From Algoriphagus faecimaris (GTDB lineage: Bacteria > Bacteroidota > Bacteroidia > Cytophagales > Cyclobacteriaceae), in assembly GCF_900101705.1 (NCBI RefSeq), contig NZ_FNAC01000037.1, forward strand, positions 1 to 51,586: 51,586 nt of DNA, written 5' to 3'. The notes under the pieces were generated by a model. That model worked only from the letters and a program-made list of their open reading frames with translations. It ran no database searches and was not told where the DNA came from. The translations under genes were made by a program, and so were the position numbers. Below are positions 18,111 through 27,263 of the stretch, piece by piece (the stretch's first letter is position 1; each line of letters begins with the position of its first letter).

Positions 18111-20426
18111 GTGAAAAAAGAAACACTAATTACCCTGCTTGTTTTTCTTACTCTAAGTGGTGGCTTGGCTAGACAAAAAGTTTTGGCCCAGGCCTGCAAT
18201 TTATCCATTAGAGGAAAGGTCATTCACTTGGAAAATAATCAGTCTATCCCTGGGGCCTATGTTTGGGTAGAAGAAGTAAAAACAGGTGCCATTTCCGACG
18301 ACAATGGTAATTTCATCATCAAAGACCTTTGTCCGGGTACTTATACGCTTAAAATTCAGTTTTTGGGGCACAAGGAAATCCTAGAAAAAATCACTCTGGA
18401 GAATACTTCATTTAGTAAGACTTTTCGACTGGAAGAAGAATCGATGGATCTAGAAGGAGTGGAAATCCACGGACATCAAGATGCCATACAGACTACCACC
18501 GCAGTACAAGCGCTCTATGGTGTAGAATTGCTAGAATCAAGGGGAGAAAGTCTCGGCGAAAGCCTCAAAAGAGTAGCGGGAGTCACCACCTTTTCTACAG
18601 GGAATAGTATCTCGAAACCGGTAATTCATGGCCTGCACTCCAATAGAATTATGATTTTAAACAATGGAATCAGACTAGAGGGACAGCAATGGGGAGCCGA
18701 ACATGCCCCGGAGATCGACCCTTTCCTAGCCGATGAAATTACTGTAATCAAAGGCGCAGAAACCGTACGATTTGGTCCTGAGGCTATGGGCGGAGTGATT
18801 CTAGTCAGTCCCAGTGAGCTGCCTACCAAAAAAGAAAGTAAAACTGACCTTTACCTTTTAGGCGGAACAAACGGCCGAATGGGAAATGTATCTATCACAC
18901 ATACCGGTGGCTCTGATAAAATAAAAGGCCTAGGCTATCGGATACAAAGCTCCGCAAAAAGAGGTGGGACGATCAAAAGTCCAGACTACTACCAATCCAA
19001 TACAGGACTGAGTGAACTCAATTTTAGTGGTACTGTGGGCTATTCGAATAAGAAAGTGGGCACCGAACTCTATTACAGTTATTTCAACAGTGAATTGGGA
19101 ATACTTCGAGATGCGCATACTGGAAACCTAACTGATTTGGAGAGTATCATAGAAAATGGGAGACCATTTAGCCAAACTGATTTCACTTATGAAATCAACA
19201 ATCCTAAACAAAAAGTCACCCACCATTTAGCCAAGTTAAAATCACACTATCACATCAATTCCAACTGGAAAGCCAACTTACAATATGGATTTCAATTGAA
19301 TAATCGACAGGAATTTGACCGTAGAAGAGGTGAGCTGAATACTCGACCAAGCTTAGACCTAGAGCTTTTCACTAATACACTCGATCTATTTGTAGACCAT
19401 ACCCATCCCAATGCATTCAGCGGGACTTGGGGATTGAACGTCATCCATCAGGCTAACTCCAATATCCCTGGTACAGGTGTCACTCCACTGATTCCTAATT
19501 ATGACATGATTAACCTAGGCATCTACGGAATGGAGAAGTTTTCCAAAGGGCCTCTTGAGGTGGAAGGGGGAATCCGCTATGATTTTCGAAATGTACAAAC
19601 TGCTCGTTTCATAGGAGGAGAACTGGAAAGTGCTGACTTGGATTATCAAAATTTCACTGCTTTTATTGGGGCATATTATCAGATTTCCAATTCCCTGACG
19701 GTCACCAGTAATTTGGGTTCGGCTTGGAGACCTCCCAATGTCAATGAATTATTTTCTCAAGGACTTCACCATGGCGCTGCAGCGGTGGAGATTGGTGATC
19801 AAAATCTAGCATCCGAAAAATCATTGAAGTGGGTCAACTCCTTAGAATATAGCAGCAACAAGTCTCTTGTGGAGTTTACGGCGTATTTGAATTCAATAGG
19901 GAATTACATCTACTTAAATCCAACCAACGAGACTTTTGTAAGCTTAAGGGGGACCTTTAACGTCTATGAATACCTGCAAGCCAACGCCTTGTTCTATGGA
20001 ATGGATTTGTCGGGTAGTCATGAGTTTACCCGGCAATTGAGTGGCTATTTCAAAGGTTCTATCATCCGAGCCAGAAACACAGAAACAGACAGTTTTTTTC
20101 CATTTATCCCATCGGATAGAATGGATTGGGGATTAGCCTATGAATTCGGAGAAGAGGAAAAAAGCCACAAGTTTACTCTAAGCAATCTATTAGTAGCTAG
20201 ACAAAAGCGTGAGCCTGATTTTGATCTTGCTCCTGCCCCACCCGCCTATGCACTGTTCAATTTTGCCTACCTACAGCAGCTCGAAGTAGGTAAAAACAAG
20301 CTCAACCTCGGTTTTCAGGTACAAAACCTATTCAATACTTCCTACAAGGAGTACATGAATCGCTTTCGCTACTTCACCGATGACATTGGAAGAAATATTC
20401 TACTAAAAATTAATTATCAATTTTAA
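18111..20426 (+). CDS. TonB-dependent outer-membrane receptor
   Basis: A 771-residue receptor starting with GTG, with signal peptide (about 1-28), a carboxypeptidase-regulatory-like beta domain (about 30-115), a plug domain (about 120-240, with HGLHSNRIMILNNGIRLEGQ, WGAEHAPEIDP and VIKGAETVRFGPEAMGGVI) and a beta-barrel ending in aromatic residues (INYQF). It is too short for a SusC protein and has no SusD partner. The plug resembles receptors of the ZnuD/siderophore type, so metal or metal-complex uptake is likely, though the ligand is unproven. A lipoprotein gene follows after 34 bp. A TATTTTTG box at 18099-18106 lies almost on the start codon. Confidence 0.9.
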   Translation: MKKETLITLLVFLTLSGGLARQKVLAQACNLSIRGKVIHLENNQSIPGAYVWVEEVKTGAISDDNGNFIIKDLCPGTYTLKIQFLGHKEILEKITLENTSFSKTFRLEEESMDLEGVEIHGHQDAIQTTTAVQALYGVELLESRGESLGESLKRVAGVTTFSTGNSISKPVIHGLHSNRIMILNNGIRLEGQQWGAEHAPEIDPFLADEITVIKGAETVRFGPEAMGGVILVSPSELPTKKESKTDLYLLGGTNGRMGNVSITHTGGSDKIKGLGYRIQSSAKRGGTIKSPDYYQSNTGLSELNFSGTVGYSNKKVGTELYYSYFNSELGILRDAHTGNLTDLESIIENGRPFSQTDFTYEINNPKQKVTHHLAKLKSHYHINSNWKANLQYGFQLNNRQEFDRRRGELNTRPSLDLELFTNTLDLFVDHTHPNAFSGTWGLNVIHQANSNIPGTGVTPLIPNYDMINLGIYGMEKFSKGPLEVEGGIRYDFRNVQTARFIGGELESADLDYQNFTAFIGAYYQISNSLTVTSNLGSAWRPPNVNELFSQGLHHGAAAVEIGDQNLASEKSLKWVNSLEYSSNKSLVEFTAYLNSIGNYIYLNPTNETFVSLRGTFNVYEYLQANALFYGMDLSGSHEFTRQLSGYFKGSIIRARNTETDSFFPFIPSDRMDWGLAYEFGEEEKSHKFTLSNLLVARQKREPDFDLAPAPPAYALFNFAYLQQLEVGKNKLNLGFQVQNLFNTSYKEYMNRFRYFTDDIGRNILLKINYQF

Positions 20427-20460
20427 AATAAAACCAATTATCAATTCTAATTAAAAACCA

Positions 20461-21063
20461 ATGAAAATTTATCGAAAACTCCCTATTTACGCACTATCAG
20501 CAGCTCTTTTCGCTTTCGCTTCATGTGAGAGTGATGATCCTGTAGTTGAAAACGACGGTGAAGTGATCACCGATGTCAATCTGACTTTTACGGAATTGGA
20601 TGAGTCCGGGAATCCTGTGGGGACTCCTCTAGTCTTCAATGCCTCCGATGCTGAAGGAATTGAAGTGGGCAATGCACTAACTACGGATGATATCGAACTA
20701 GACCGAGGAACGACGTATAGGCTTGATATCGAGGTATTCAATAGTATAGAAAATGAGGATATTACCGAGGAAATCCTAGAAGAAGCGGATGAACATCAGT
20801 TTTACTTTCTAGGATCAGCTTTTGAAGGAACTTCTGCTCCATTGACCTATGTGTACGACGATGAAAGCGGTGAGTTGATCGGAGTAAGAGGTGTCGTCAC
20901 TGTCTCTGCTAGCCCGGGTTTCAATACTGCCAACTTCAGATTGGTCCTAAGACATGACTTAGACAAGAACTTCCCTGGAGCTTCAGAACCAAATTTCGCC
21001 AACTTTACCCAAGCAGGAGGAGAGTCTGATCTGGATGTAACTTTCCCATTGATTATCAATTAA
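20461..21063 (+). CDS. Lipoprotein partner of the TonB receptor
   Basis: A 200-residue lipoprotein (lipobox FASC, C22) with a highly acidic, beta-rich body. The pattern ITEEILEEADEHQFYF followed by a C-terminal FRLVLRHDLDKNFPGA and GGESDLDVTF is shared with small Bacteroidota lipoproteins often encoded beside TonB receptors and loosely annotated as a periplasmic-binding fold. It starts 34 bp after the receptor and shares its terminator, so both probably form one uptake unit. The conserved histidines and many acidic residues would suit metal binding; this is inference. Confidence 0.8.
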   Translation: MKIYRKLPIYALSAALFAFASCESDDPVVENDGEVITDVNLTFTELDESGNPVGTPLVFNASDAEGIEVGNALTTDDIELDRGTTYRLDIEVFNSIENEDITEEILEEADEHQFYFLGSAFEGTSAPLTYVYDDESGELIGVRGVVTVSASPGFNTANFRLVLRHDLDKNFPGASEPNFANFTQAGGESDLDVTFPLIIN

Positions 21064-21085
21064 TTTAATTTCAAAATAGAAATAA

Positions 21086-21116
21086 AAGCGGCTACATGAT
21101 GTAGCCGCTTTTTTTA
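21086..21116. terminator. Bidirectional Rho-independent terminator
   Basis: AAGCGGCTAC (21086-21095) pairs perfectly with GTAGCCGCTT (21101-21110) around a 5-base loop, with a T tract after it on the plus strand and an A-rich flank before it that gives a T tract on the minus strand. It sits between two convergent lipoprotein genes. Confidence 0.9.
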
Positions 21117-21144
21117 TTTCCATGATAAGAAGATCTACTTCACT

Positions 21145-21660
21145 TTAAAAATCCTTACCACAAACTGCCATTTCTTCAATTTTGAATTCCAAATTAGAAC
21201 TCAAACCTACATTACCCGCTACAAGAATCGTATTGTAATCCGGTCCGTCGGGAGCTAAATGTACTTTGATGTGGCCATCAAAACCTTTAATTTCTTCGAA
21301 ATTTAATCTAGTACCATCGGTCAATTGCTCCAAGATGGTCACACTTCGTAAATCAGAAGCCTTTACTGGATTAAGCATAAATGCAATTGGCGCATCCGCC
21401 TCTGTGTAATTTCCAAAATGAAGGTGGGAGGTGTAAGTCACGTCAGAATTGCTCCGAGCTCCTTCGAGCTGTAAGGTAATTTCCAAATTGCCTCCAATCA
21501 ATTCCTGAATCTGAGCAGAACCTACGTAATCAAAATCAGAAGATTGATACAGCTGATATTCAACACTTTTACCCGTATATTTTTCCGACTCTCCGTCTGT
21601 ACAGGACCAAAGCCCTCCGATCACCAAGAGTCCAAGGATTAACTTTTTCATAGATTTCAA
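21145..21660 (-). CDS. CHRD-like lipoprotein of unknown function
   Basis: A 171-residue lipoprotein (lipobox GLWSC, about C20). The body has SHLHFGNYTEADAPIAFML and, later, GHIKVHLAPDGPDYNTILVA, an arrangement seen in CHRD-type beta-sandwich proteins and their Bacteroidota relatives (HIHFG... then H-x-H...VAxGxIG). No enzymatic residues are evident. It is transcribed towards the TonB unit and shares the bidirectional terminator with it. ATG at 21660 is used; one at 21651 is equally possible. Confidence 0.7.
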   Translation of the reverse strand: MKSMKKLILGLLVIGGLWSCTDGESEKYTGKSVEYQLYQSSDFDYVGSAQIQELIGGNLEITLQLEGARSNSDVTYTSHLHFGNYTEADAPIAFMLNPVKASDLRSVTILEQLTDGTRLNFEEIKGFDGHIKVHLAPDGPDYNTILVAGNVGLSSNLEFKIEEMAVCGKDF

Positions 21661-21772
21661 GTTTTCAATTCATTAAACGGAAGGATTTCATATCCTGTTC
21701 GATTAGGAGTAAATTTATTGAATAAAAGGAATTTTAAGGGGACTTTGGTCACAAAGCCTACAATTTTCATCT

Positions 21773-23365
21773 ATGAAGCATTTTGCTAGCCTTATCACCC
21801 AACTTGATCAATCCAATAAAACCAAAGATAAGCTGGAGGCTTTATCAAGATTTTTTGCGCAGGCTTCTGATTCGGATAAAGTCTGGGCTATAGCACTCTT
21901 TACCCATCGCCGTCCTAAGCGGCAGGTTAGCACAAGACAGTTAGGAGATTGGTCGCTAGAGTTGGCAGATATTCCAAAATGGCTTTTTGATGAATGCTAT
22001 CATGCGGTGGGTGATTTGGCAGAAACAATCGCTTTGCTACTTCCTGATGGCACAGGCCAAAAAGAAAAAAACCTGAGTGAATGGATAATGGGTCTCATCA
22101 ACCTCAAGGATCAGGAGGAGGAAGAAAAGAAGCAATTTATTACAGTAGCTTGGTCCCAACTCGATAGACAGGAGCGATTTGTCTTCAATAAATTGATCAC
22201 GGGAGGCTTTAGAATAGGAGTTAGTCAGAATCTCATTTCGCAGGCCTTAGCAGCCCATTTAAATAGGGACAAAGCTGATATTGCTTATGCTCTGATGGGA
22301 AATTGGGATCCGGCTAAGATAAGTTTCGACCAGCTTTTTGACCAATCCGAACAAGAAAAAGACCGGTCCAAGCCCTACCCTTTTTTCTTGGCACATCCAC
22401 TTGAAAAAAAACCAGATGCTCTTGGCGCTTTGAGTGATTGGCAGGCCGAGTGGAAATGGGACGGGATCCGAGGCCAACTCATCAAGCGAGAGGGAGAAGT
22501 GTTTATCTGGAGCAGAGGTGAGGAACTGGTGAATGATAAATTTCCAGAATTGATGGATCTAGGTAAGGTGCTATCCGACGGCACTGTCCTCGATGGAGAA
22601 ATCCTGGCCTTCAGCGGGGAATCACCTCTTCCTTTCAATCTCCTCCAAACCCGTATCGGGAGAAAAAATGTCAGCAAAAAAATCCTAAATCAAGCTCCTG
22701 TGAGCTTTTTGGCTTACGATATATTGGAATTTGAAAATCAAGATATACGTAGCCAACCACTGGAGCGGAGGAGATCCCTTTTAGAATCACTCTACAAAAA
22801 TCACCCTCACCCACATTTCGAAATTTCAGCGCCTTTGCAGGCCGATGCTTGGGAGGATTTGGGATCAATCAGAGAAAAATCGAGGCAATTTTTCGCCGAA
22901 GGCTTGATGCTAAAAAGAAAAGATTCACCCTATGAAGTGGGTAGAAAGCGTGGGAATTGGTGGAAATGGAAGATCGAACCTTTGACCATTGACGGTGTCA
23001 TGATCTATGCTCAAAAAGGTCACGGAAGACGTGCGGATCTTTACAGTGACTACACTTTTGCCGTTTGGGAGGGTGATCAATTGGTCCCCTTTGCAAAGGC
23101 CTACTCAGGACTGACTGATGCAGAAATGAGGGAGGTGGATCAGTTTGTGAAAAAAAATACTAAAGAACGTTTTGGTCCCGTGCGTACGGTCAAAGCAGAA
23201 TTGGTTTTTGAAATTGCCTTTGAGGGAATTCAAGACAGTCCACGTCACAAAAGTGGGATAGCCCTGAGATTTCCCCGTATTTTGCGCTGGCGAAGGGATA
23301 AATCCAAAGAAGAAGCCAATTCCCTTCAGGATCTCAAAGACCTACTCAAGCTATATGGAGGATAA
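21773..23365 (+). CDS. ATP-dependent DNA ligase (Lhr-associated type)
   Basis: A 530-residue ligase with an N-terminal DNA-binding domain (about 1-195), the nucleotidyltransferase core with the adenylated lysine in motif I, K228-W-D-G231, later motifs FAEGLMLKRK (motif IV region) and WWKWKIEP (motif V), and a C-terminal OB fold (about 400-530). The length and the adjacent helicase match the PP_1105-type bacterial ATP ligases, which belong to a DNA-repair cassette with an Lhr-core helicase, a nuclease and a metallophosphoesterase. Here it overlaps the helicase gene by 11 bp. It would be an accessory ligase; the NAD-dependent replicative ligase is not in the window. Confidence 0.93.
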   Translation: MKHFASLITQLDQSNKTKDKLEALSRFFAQASDSDKVWAIALFTHRRPKRQVSTRQLGDWSLELADIPKWLFDECYHAVGDLAETIALLLPDGTGQKEKNLSEWIMGLINLKDQEEEEKKQFITVAWSQLDRQERFVFNKLITGGFRIGVSQNLISQALAAHLNRDKADIAYALMGNWDPAKISFDQLFDQSEQEKDRSKPYPFFLAHPLEKKPDALGALSDWQAEWKWDGIRGQLIKREGEVFIWSRGEELVNDKFPELMDLGKVLSDGTVLDGEILAFSGESPLPFNLLQTRIGRKNVSKKILNQAPVSFLAYDILEFENQDIRSQPLERRRSLLESLYKNHPHPHFEISAPLQADAWEDLGSIREKSRQFFAEGLMLKRKDSPYEVGRKRGNWWKWKIEPLTIDGVMIYAQKGHGRRADLYSDYTFAVWEGDQLVPFAKAYSGLTDAEMREVDQFVKKNTKERFGPVRTVKAELVFEIAFEGIQDSPRHKSGIALRFPRILRWRRDKSKEEANSLQDLKDLLKLYGG

Positions 23366-25814
23366 GGAATTACAAGTTGGACTTTCCTATTTTGAATCAA
23401 AAAACTGGAAAGTCTTTCCTTTTCAACTGGAAACCTGGAAGGACTACCTTGCGGGAAAATCCGGGCTTTTAAATGCTCCTACGGGGTCCGGGAAAACTTT
23501 TGCACTTTGGTTTCCTGTGATTTTGGAATACATCCGAGATCACCCTGAGGACTGGAAAACTCGCAAAAACATTGGGCTTCGTCTGATCTGGGTGACTCCA
23601 CTTCGAGCATTATCACAGGATATTCAAAAAGCCATGCAGGAAGTATGTGATCGCATAGGCTTGCCTTGGCAAATAGCAGTCAGAAACGGAGATACGGATG
23701 CCAAAACTCGGGCAGCACAGAAAAGGCGTCCGCCCGAAGTGCTCATTACTACCCCTGAGACGCTTCATGTGTTGATTTCACAAAAAGACCATTCCAAGCT
23801 TTTTGAAACCATACAGACGGTGGTAGTCGATGAATGGCATGAATTGGTAGGGAATAAACGGGGCGTACAGGTTCAACTGGCTTTGGAATACCTCCAATCT
23901 ATCTGCGGAAGGCAATTTAAGCGCTGGGCAGTGTCTGCCACTATCGGCAATCTGGAACAGGCGGCAGAGGTACTTTTAGGAAAAAACTTACCCGCGCACA
24001 TCGTGCGTGCAGCTATAGAAAAAGAAATTATTCTCCGCTCAGTTTTCCCGGATGAAATCGAAAAATATCCTTGGTCCGGCCATCTTGGAATTCGTTTACT
24101 TGACAAGGTGATACCAATCATCGAAGCTGGAAAAACCGTCCTACTTTTCACCAATACCCGCTCTCAAACGGAGATTTGGTATCAAAAATTACTAGAAAGC
24201 AGGCCAGATTGGGCTGGCTTAATTGCCATGCATCACGGCTCTTTGGACATGAAGGTCAGGGCTTGGGTGGAAGATGCACTTCACGAATCCAAACTCAAGA
24301 TTGTTGTCTGTACCTCAAGCCTTGACCTTGGAGTGGATTTCAGACCAGTGGACCGAGTGATTCAAGTGGGAAGTCCTAAGGGGGTTTCCCGCTTTATTCA
24401 GCGTGCTGGCAGGGCAGGTCATCAGCCGGGTCTTCCATCGGAGATCTTTTTTGTCCCTACCAACTCACTGGAACTCATCGAGGCTGCCGCACTTCGTGAA
24501 GCCATAGAATCTGGTGAAATGGAATCCCAATTTGCTCCCCTACTACCCTACGATGTCTTCATTCAGTTTTTGGTAACCTTGGCTGTAGGAGAAGGATTGG
24601 AGCCGATGAAAATTCTTGAAGTAGCCAAAAAGACTTTCTCTTTCGCGGCCCTCACTCATGAAGAAATGGACTGGATGATGGATTTCATCACAGTTGGAGG
24701 GAGTTCCTTGGGCAGTTATGAGGATTTTTTAAAAGTCAGCCTCGATGATGATGACAAATACCGAGTCAAAAACAAACGCATTGCGATGAAGCATAGACTT
24801 TCTATGGGGACGATCGTCTCGGAGGCCATGATGAAAGTGAAGTTTAAAAACGGCTCCTACCTCGGAAGTGTGGAAGAGTATTTTATTTCAAAAATGAAAA
24901 TCGGAGATCGGTTTTTCTTCGCAGGGAGAAGTTTGGAACTGCTTCAGGTAAAAGACCTTAATGCCATCGTTCAGGTATCTCAAAAGAAAACCTCCAATGT
25001 TGTCAGTTGGATGGGAGCTAGGATGTCCCTTTCCTCCAAACTATCGGATCAAATCCTCCAAATTCTCCATGCCTACAATCAGGGCATCTATCGCTCGGAA
25101 GAGGTACAGCAAGTGCTTCCTATTTTGGATTTGCAAAGCAAACTATCCATCGTCCCTGATGATAGGACTTTTCTGATTGAGTCGCATCATAGCAAGCAAG
25201 GCTACCATCTCTTCTTTTATCCCTTTCAGGGAAGGATGATTCACGAATTGATGAGTGCGCTGATTGCCTACAGAATTTCCACCAGCTATCCTGTGACCTT
25301 CAATATGGCAATGAATGATTATGGTTTTGAGCTACTTTCGGATGAGCCAATTAGCATAGAAGAAATCTTGGAAGAGGATATTTTCACCTTAAAAAACCTC
25401 GAAGATGACATTCTACATTGCATCAACGAGAGTGAGATGTCTCGTAGAAAATTCCGGGAAATCGCAAGTATCGCAGGTTTGGTATTTCAAGGATACCCTG
25501 GTAAACCTATGACATTCAAGCACGTTCAAGCCAATTCCAGTCTGCTTTTTCAAGTTTTCGAACAGTATGATCCTGATAATTTACTATTGAAACAGGCTAG
25601 ATTAGAAGCCATGAACCAGCAAATGGATCAGGATAAATTGATTCGGGCGATGAAAAAGGTAAACCAATTGCAGATCGTCATCAAACACCCGGTACAATTC
25701 ACTCCTTTTTCATTTCCGATCATGGTGGACAGACTGAGCCGAACGACTCTATCCTCAGAAAGTCTCGAGGACAGAATCGCCAAGATACAGGCTCAATTTA
25801 CGATTGTGGATTAG
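23355..25814 (+). CDS. Ligase-associated DEXH-box helicase (Lhr-core)
   Basis: An 819-residue superfamily 2 helicase. Motif I is APTGSGKT (K47), motif II is VDEWH (about 157-161), motif III is VSAT, and in the second RecA domain FTNTRSQ (motif IV region), SLDLGVDF (motif V) and QRAGRAGHQ (motif VI). A winged-helix and DUF4145-like C-terminal part follows, as in the Lhr-core group. Lhr-core is an ATP-driven 3'-to-5' DNA translocase/helicase active in repair. Its partner ligase is directly upstream and overlapping. The usual phosphoesterase gene does not follow: the next gene is TrkH on the other strand, with the two stop codons overlapping. Confidence 0.93.
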   Translation: MEDKELQVGLSYFESKNWKVFPFQLETWKDYLAGKSGLLNAPTGSGKTFALWFPVILEYIRDHPEDWKTRKNIGLRLIWVTPLRALSQDIQKAMQEVCDRIGLPWQIAVRNGDTDAKTRAAQKRRPPEVLITTPETLHVLISQKDHSKLFETIQTVVVDEWHELVGNKRGVQVQLALEYLQSICGRQFKRWAVSATIGNLEQAAEVLLGKNLPAHIVRAAIEKEIILRSVFPDEIEKYPWSGHLGIRLLDKVIPIIEAGKTVLLFTNTRSQTEIWYQKLLESRPDWAGLIAMHHGSLDMKVRAWVEDALHESKLKIVVCTSSLDLGVDFRPVDRVIQVGSPKGVSRFIQRAGRAGHQPGLPSEIFFVPTNSLELIEAAALREAIESGEMESQFAPLLPYDVFIQFLVTLAVGEGLEPMKILEVAKKTFSFAALTHEEMDWMMDFITVGGSSLGSYEDFLKVSLDDDDKYRVKNKRIAMKHRLSMGTIVSEAMMKVKFKNGSYLGSVEEYFISKMKIGDRFFFAGRSLELLQVKDLNAIVQVSQKKTSNVVSWMGARMSLSSKLSDQILQILHAYNQGIYRSEEVQQVLPILDLQSKLSIVPDDRTFLIESHHSKQGYHLFFYPFQGRMIHELMSALIAYRISTSYPVTFNMAMNDYGFELLSDEPISIEEILEEDIFTLKNLEDDILHCINESEMSRRKFREIASIAGLVFQGYPGKPMTFKHVQANSSLLFQVFEQYDPDNLLLKQARLEAMNQQMDQDKLIRAMKKVNQLQIVIKHPVQFTPFSFPIMVDRLSRTTLSSESLEDRIAKIQAQFTIVD

Positions 25815-27259
25815 TTAGCCCTCCAAAAGAAAGGTGTAAACAAGATCAATATCGTGTAGAGTTCGAGTCTACCCAAAAGCATAATGAAAGAAAGGAAGAT
25901 TTTTGCTGCCGGCGAGAGGAAAGCAAAATTGTCTACAGGCCCCACTTGCCCGATGGCAGGTCCTACATTACCCAAACTCGTAGCCACAGCTCCTAAGGAA
26001 GTAGCCAAATCATAGCCAAGCAAGGACATCACCAAAGATCCCATCACAAAGGTCAAAAGGTAGATCAAGAGGAAATTCATGATGTGAGTGATGATTCTAC
26101 CGGTCACTCGATCACCATTAATCATCAAAGGAACTATGGCTCTAGGGTGAACCAACCGCTTAAATTCCAACCAAGAATTTTTGATAAAAGTGAGGTGACG
26201 AACGAATTTGATTCCCCCGGCGGTAGATCCTGCAGAACCTCCCAAAAACAACATCATAAAGAATAAAAAGGTCAGCCCAGCCCCGTATTGGGTATAATCA
26301 TCGGTCACATATCCTGTAGTGGTCACGATTGATACCACCTGAAAAAGGGCTTTTCTAAAGGCAAACTCAAAGTCTATCCCTCCTTTGGCAAAAATCGGGT
26401 ATGCTACAATCACTGCCAATCCCAAGATTGCAAAAGCATAAACCTTAAATTCATCACTTTTCAAGACCCTTCTAAATTTCCCCATCAGCCCGAAATAAAT
26501 AATCGTGAAGTTGGTCCCTGCCAAAAACATAAAGAAAATGGCTATATACTGGATAAAGGCAGAATCATAAAAAGCCATTGAGGCATTTTTTGTAGAAAAT
26601 CCTCCTGTGGCCATAGTGGTCAGTCCGTGATTAATAGCATCATAAAAGGTCATACCTCCTACCCAATAGAGCACCGTCGCTGAGAGCGTCAGTCCTACGT
26701 AAACATACCAAAGCCTTTTGGCTGTTTCTGAAATTCTAGGGTGAACCTTATCCGAAGTTGGCCCCGGTGATTCAGCTACAAAGAGCTCAATCCCTCCAAT
26801 TCCCAAAAGTGGAAAAATCGCCACAGTCAAGACAATGATACCCAAACCACCAATCCACTGCGTCATACTCCGCCAAAATAAAAGTCCTTTTGGCATGGCC
26901 TCGATGTCCGTCAAAATACTTGCACCAGTAGTCGTCAGACCCGAAAGTGTTTCAAACAATGCGTCTTCAAAAGAAAGAATCTCCTTGCTTAGAATATAAG
27001 GAAGCATCCCAAAAAGGGTCATAAAAACCCAACTCAAAGCCACGATCAGATATCCTTCTCGCTTTCGGATATTCTGATCTTCTTTAGAAAAGGAAAAATA
27101 CGCTATTCCCCCGATGACTGAAGAAATACAAATCGAGCTCCATAGAGGCCATGAATTCTCCCCATAATAAATCGAAAAAATAGCTGCGGGAATCATTAAA
27201 ACAGCAATCAGACCCAAAAGAGCCCCCATGATTTTCGCAATTTCCTTGTAATGAATCAT
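25811..27259 (-). CDS. trkH: TrkH-type potassium uptake channel subunit
   Basis: A 482-residue membrane protein with the fourfold helix-P-loop-helix repeat of the Trk/Ktr/HKT family. The four filter loops are visible as TTTGASILTD, TMATGGFSTKN, TTTGYVTDD and SLGNVGPAIG. It forms the K+ pathway in the inner membrane and is gated by the TrkA regulator, whose gene ends only 4 bp upstream. The ribosome likely re-initiates, giving matched amounts of both. Its stop codon overlaps that of the convergent helicase gene, leaving no room for a terminator. Confidence 0.95.
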   Translation of the reverse strand: MIHYKEIAKIMGALLGLIAVLMIPAAIFSIYYGENSWPLWSSICISSVIGGIAYFSFSKEDQNIRKREGYLIVALSWVFMTLFGMLPYILSKEILSFEDALFETLSGLTTTGASILTDIEAMPKGLLFWRSMTQWIGGLGIIVLTVAIFPLLGIGGIELFVAESPGPTSDKVHPRISETAKRLWYVYVGLTLSATVLYWVGGMTFYDAINHGLTTMATGGFSTKNASMAFYDSAFIQYIAIFFMFLAGTNFTIIYFGLMGKFRRVLKSDEFKVYAFAILGLAVIVAYPIFAKGGIDFEFAFRKALFQVVSIVTTTGYVTDDYTQYGAGLTFLFFMMLFLGGSAGSTAGGIKFVRHLTFIKNSWLEFKRLVHPRAIVPLMINGDRVTGRIITHIMNFLLIYLLTFVMGSLVMSLLGYDLATSLGAVATSLGNVGPAIGQVGPVDNFAFLSPAAKIFLSFIMLLGRLELYTILILFTPFFWRAN

Positions 27260-27263
27260 GGAC

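Noticed and set aside
18111..21063. SusC/SusD polysaccharide pair
   Set aside because: The receptor is about 770 residues, shorter than SusC, and the lipoprotein has 200 residues and no SusD features.
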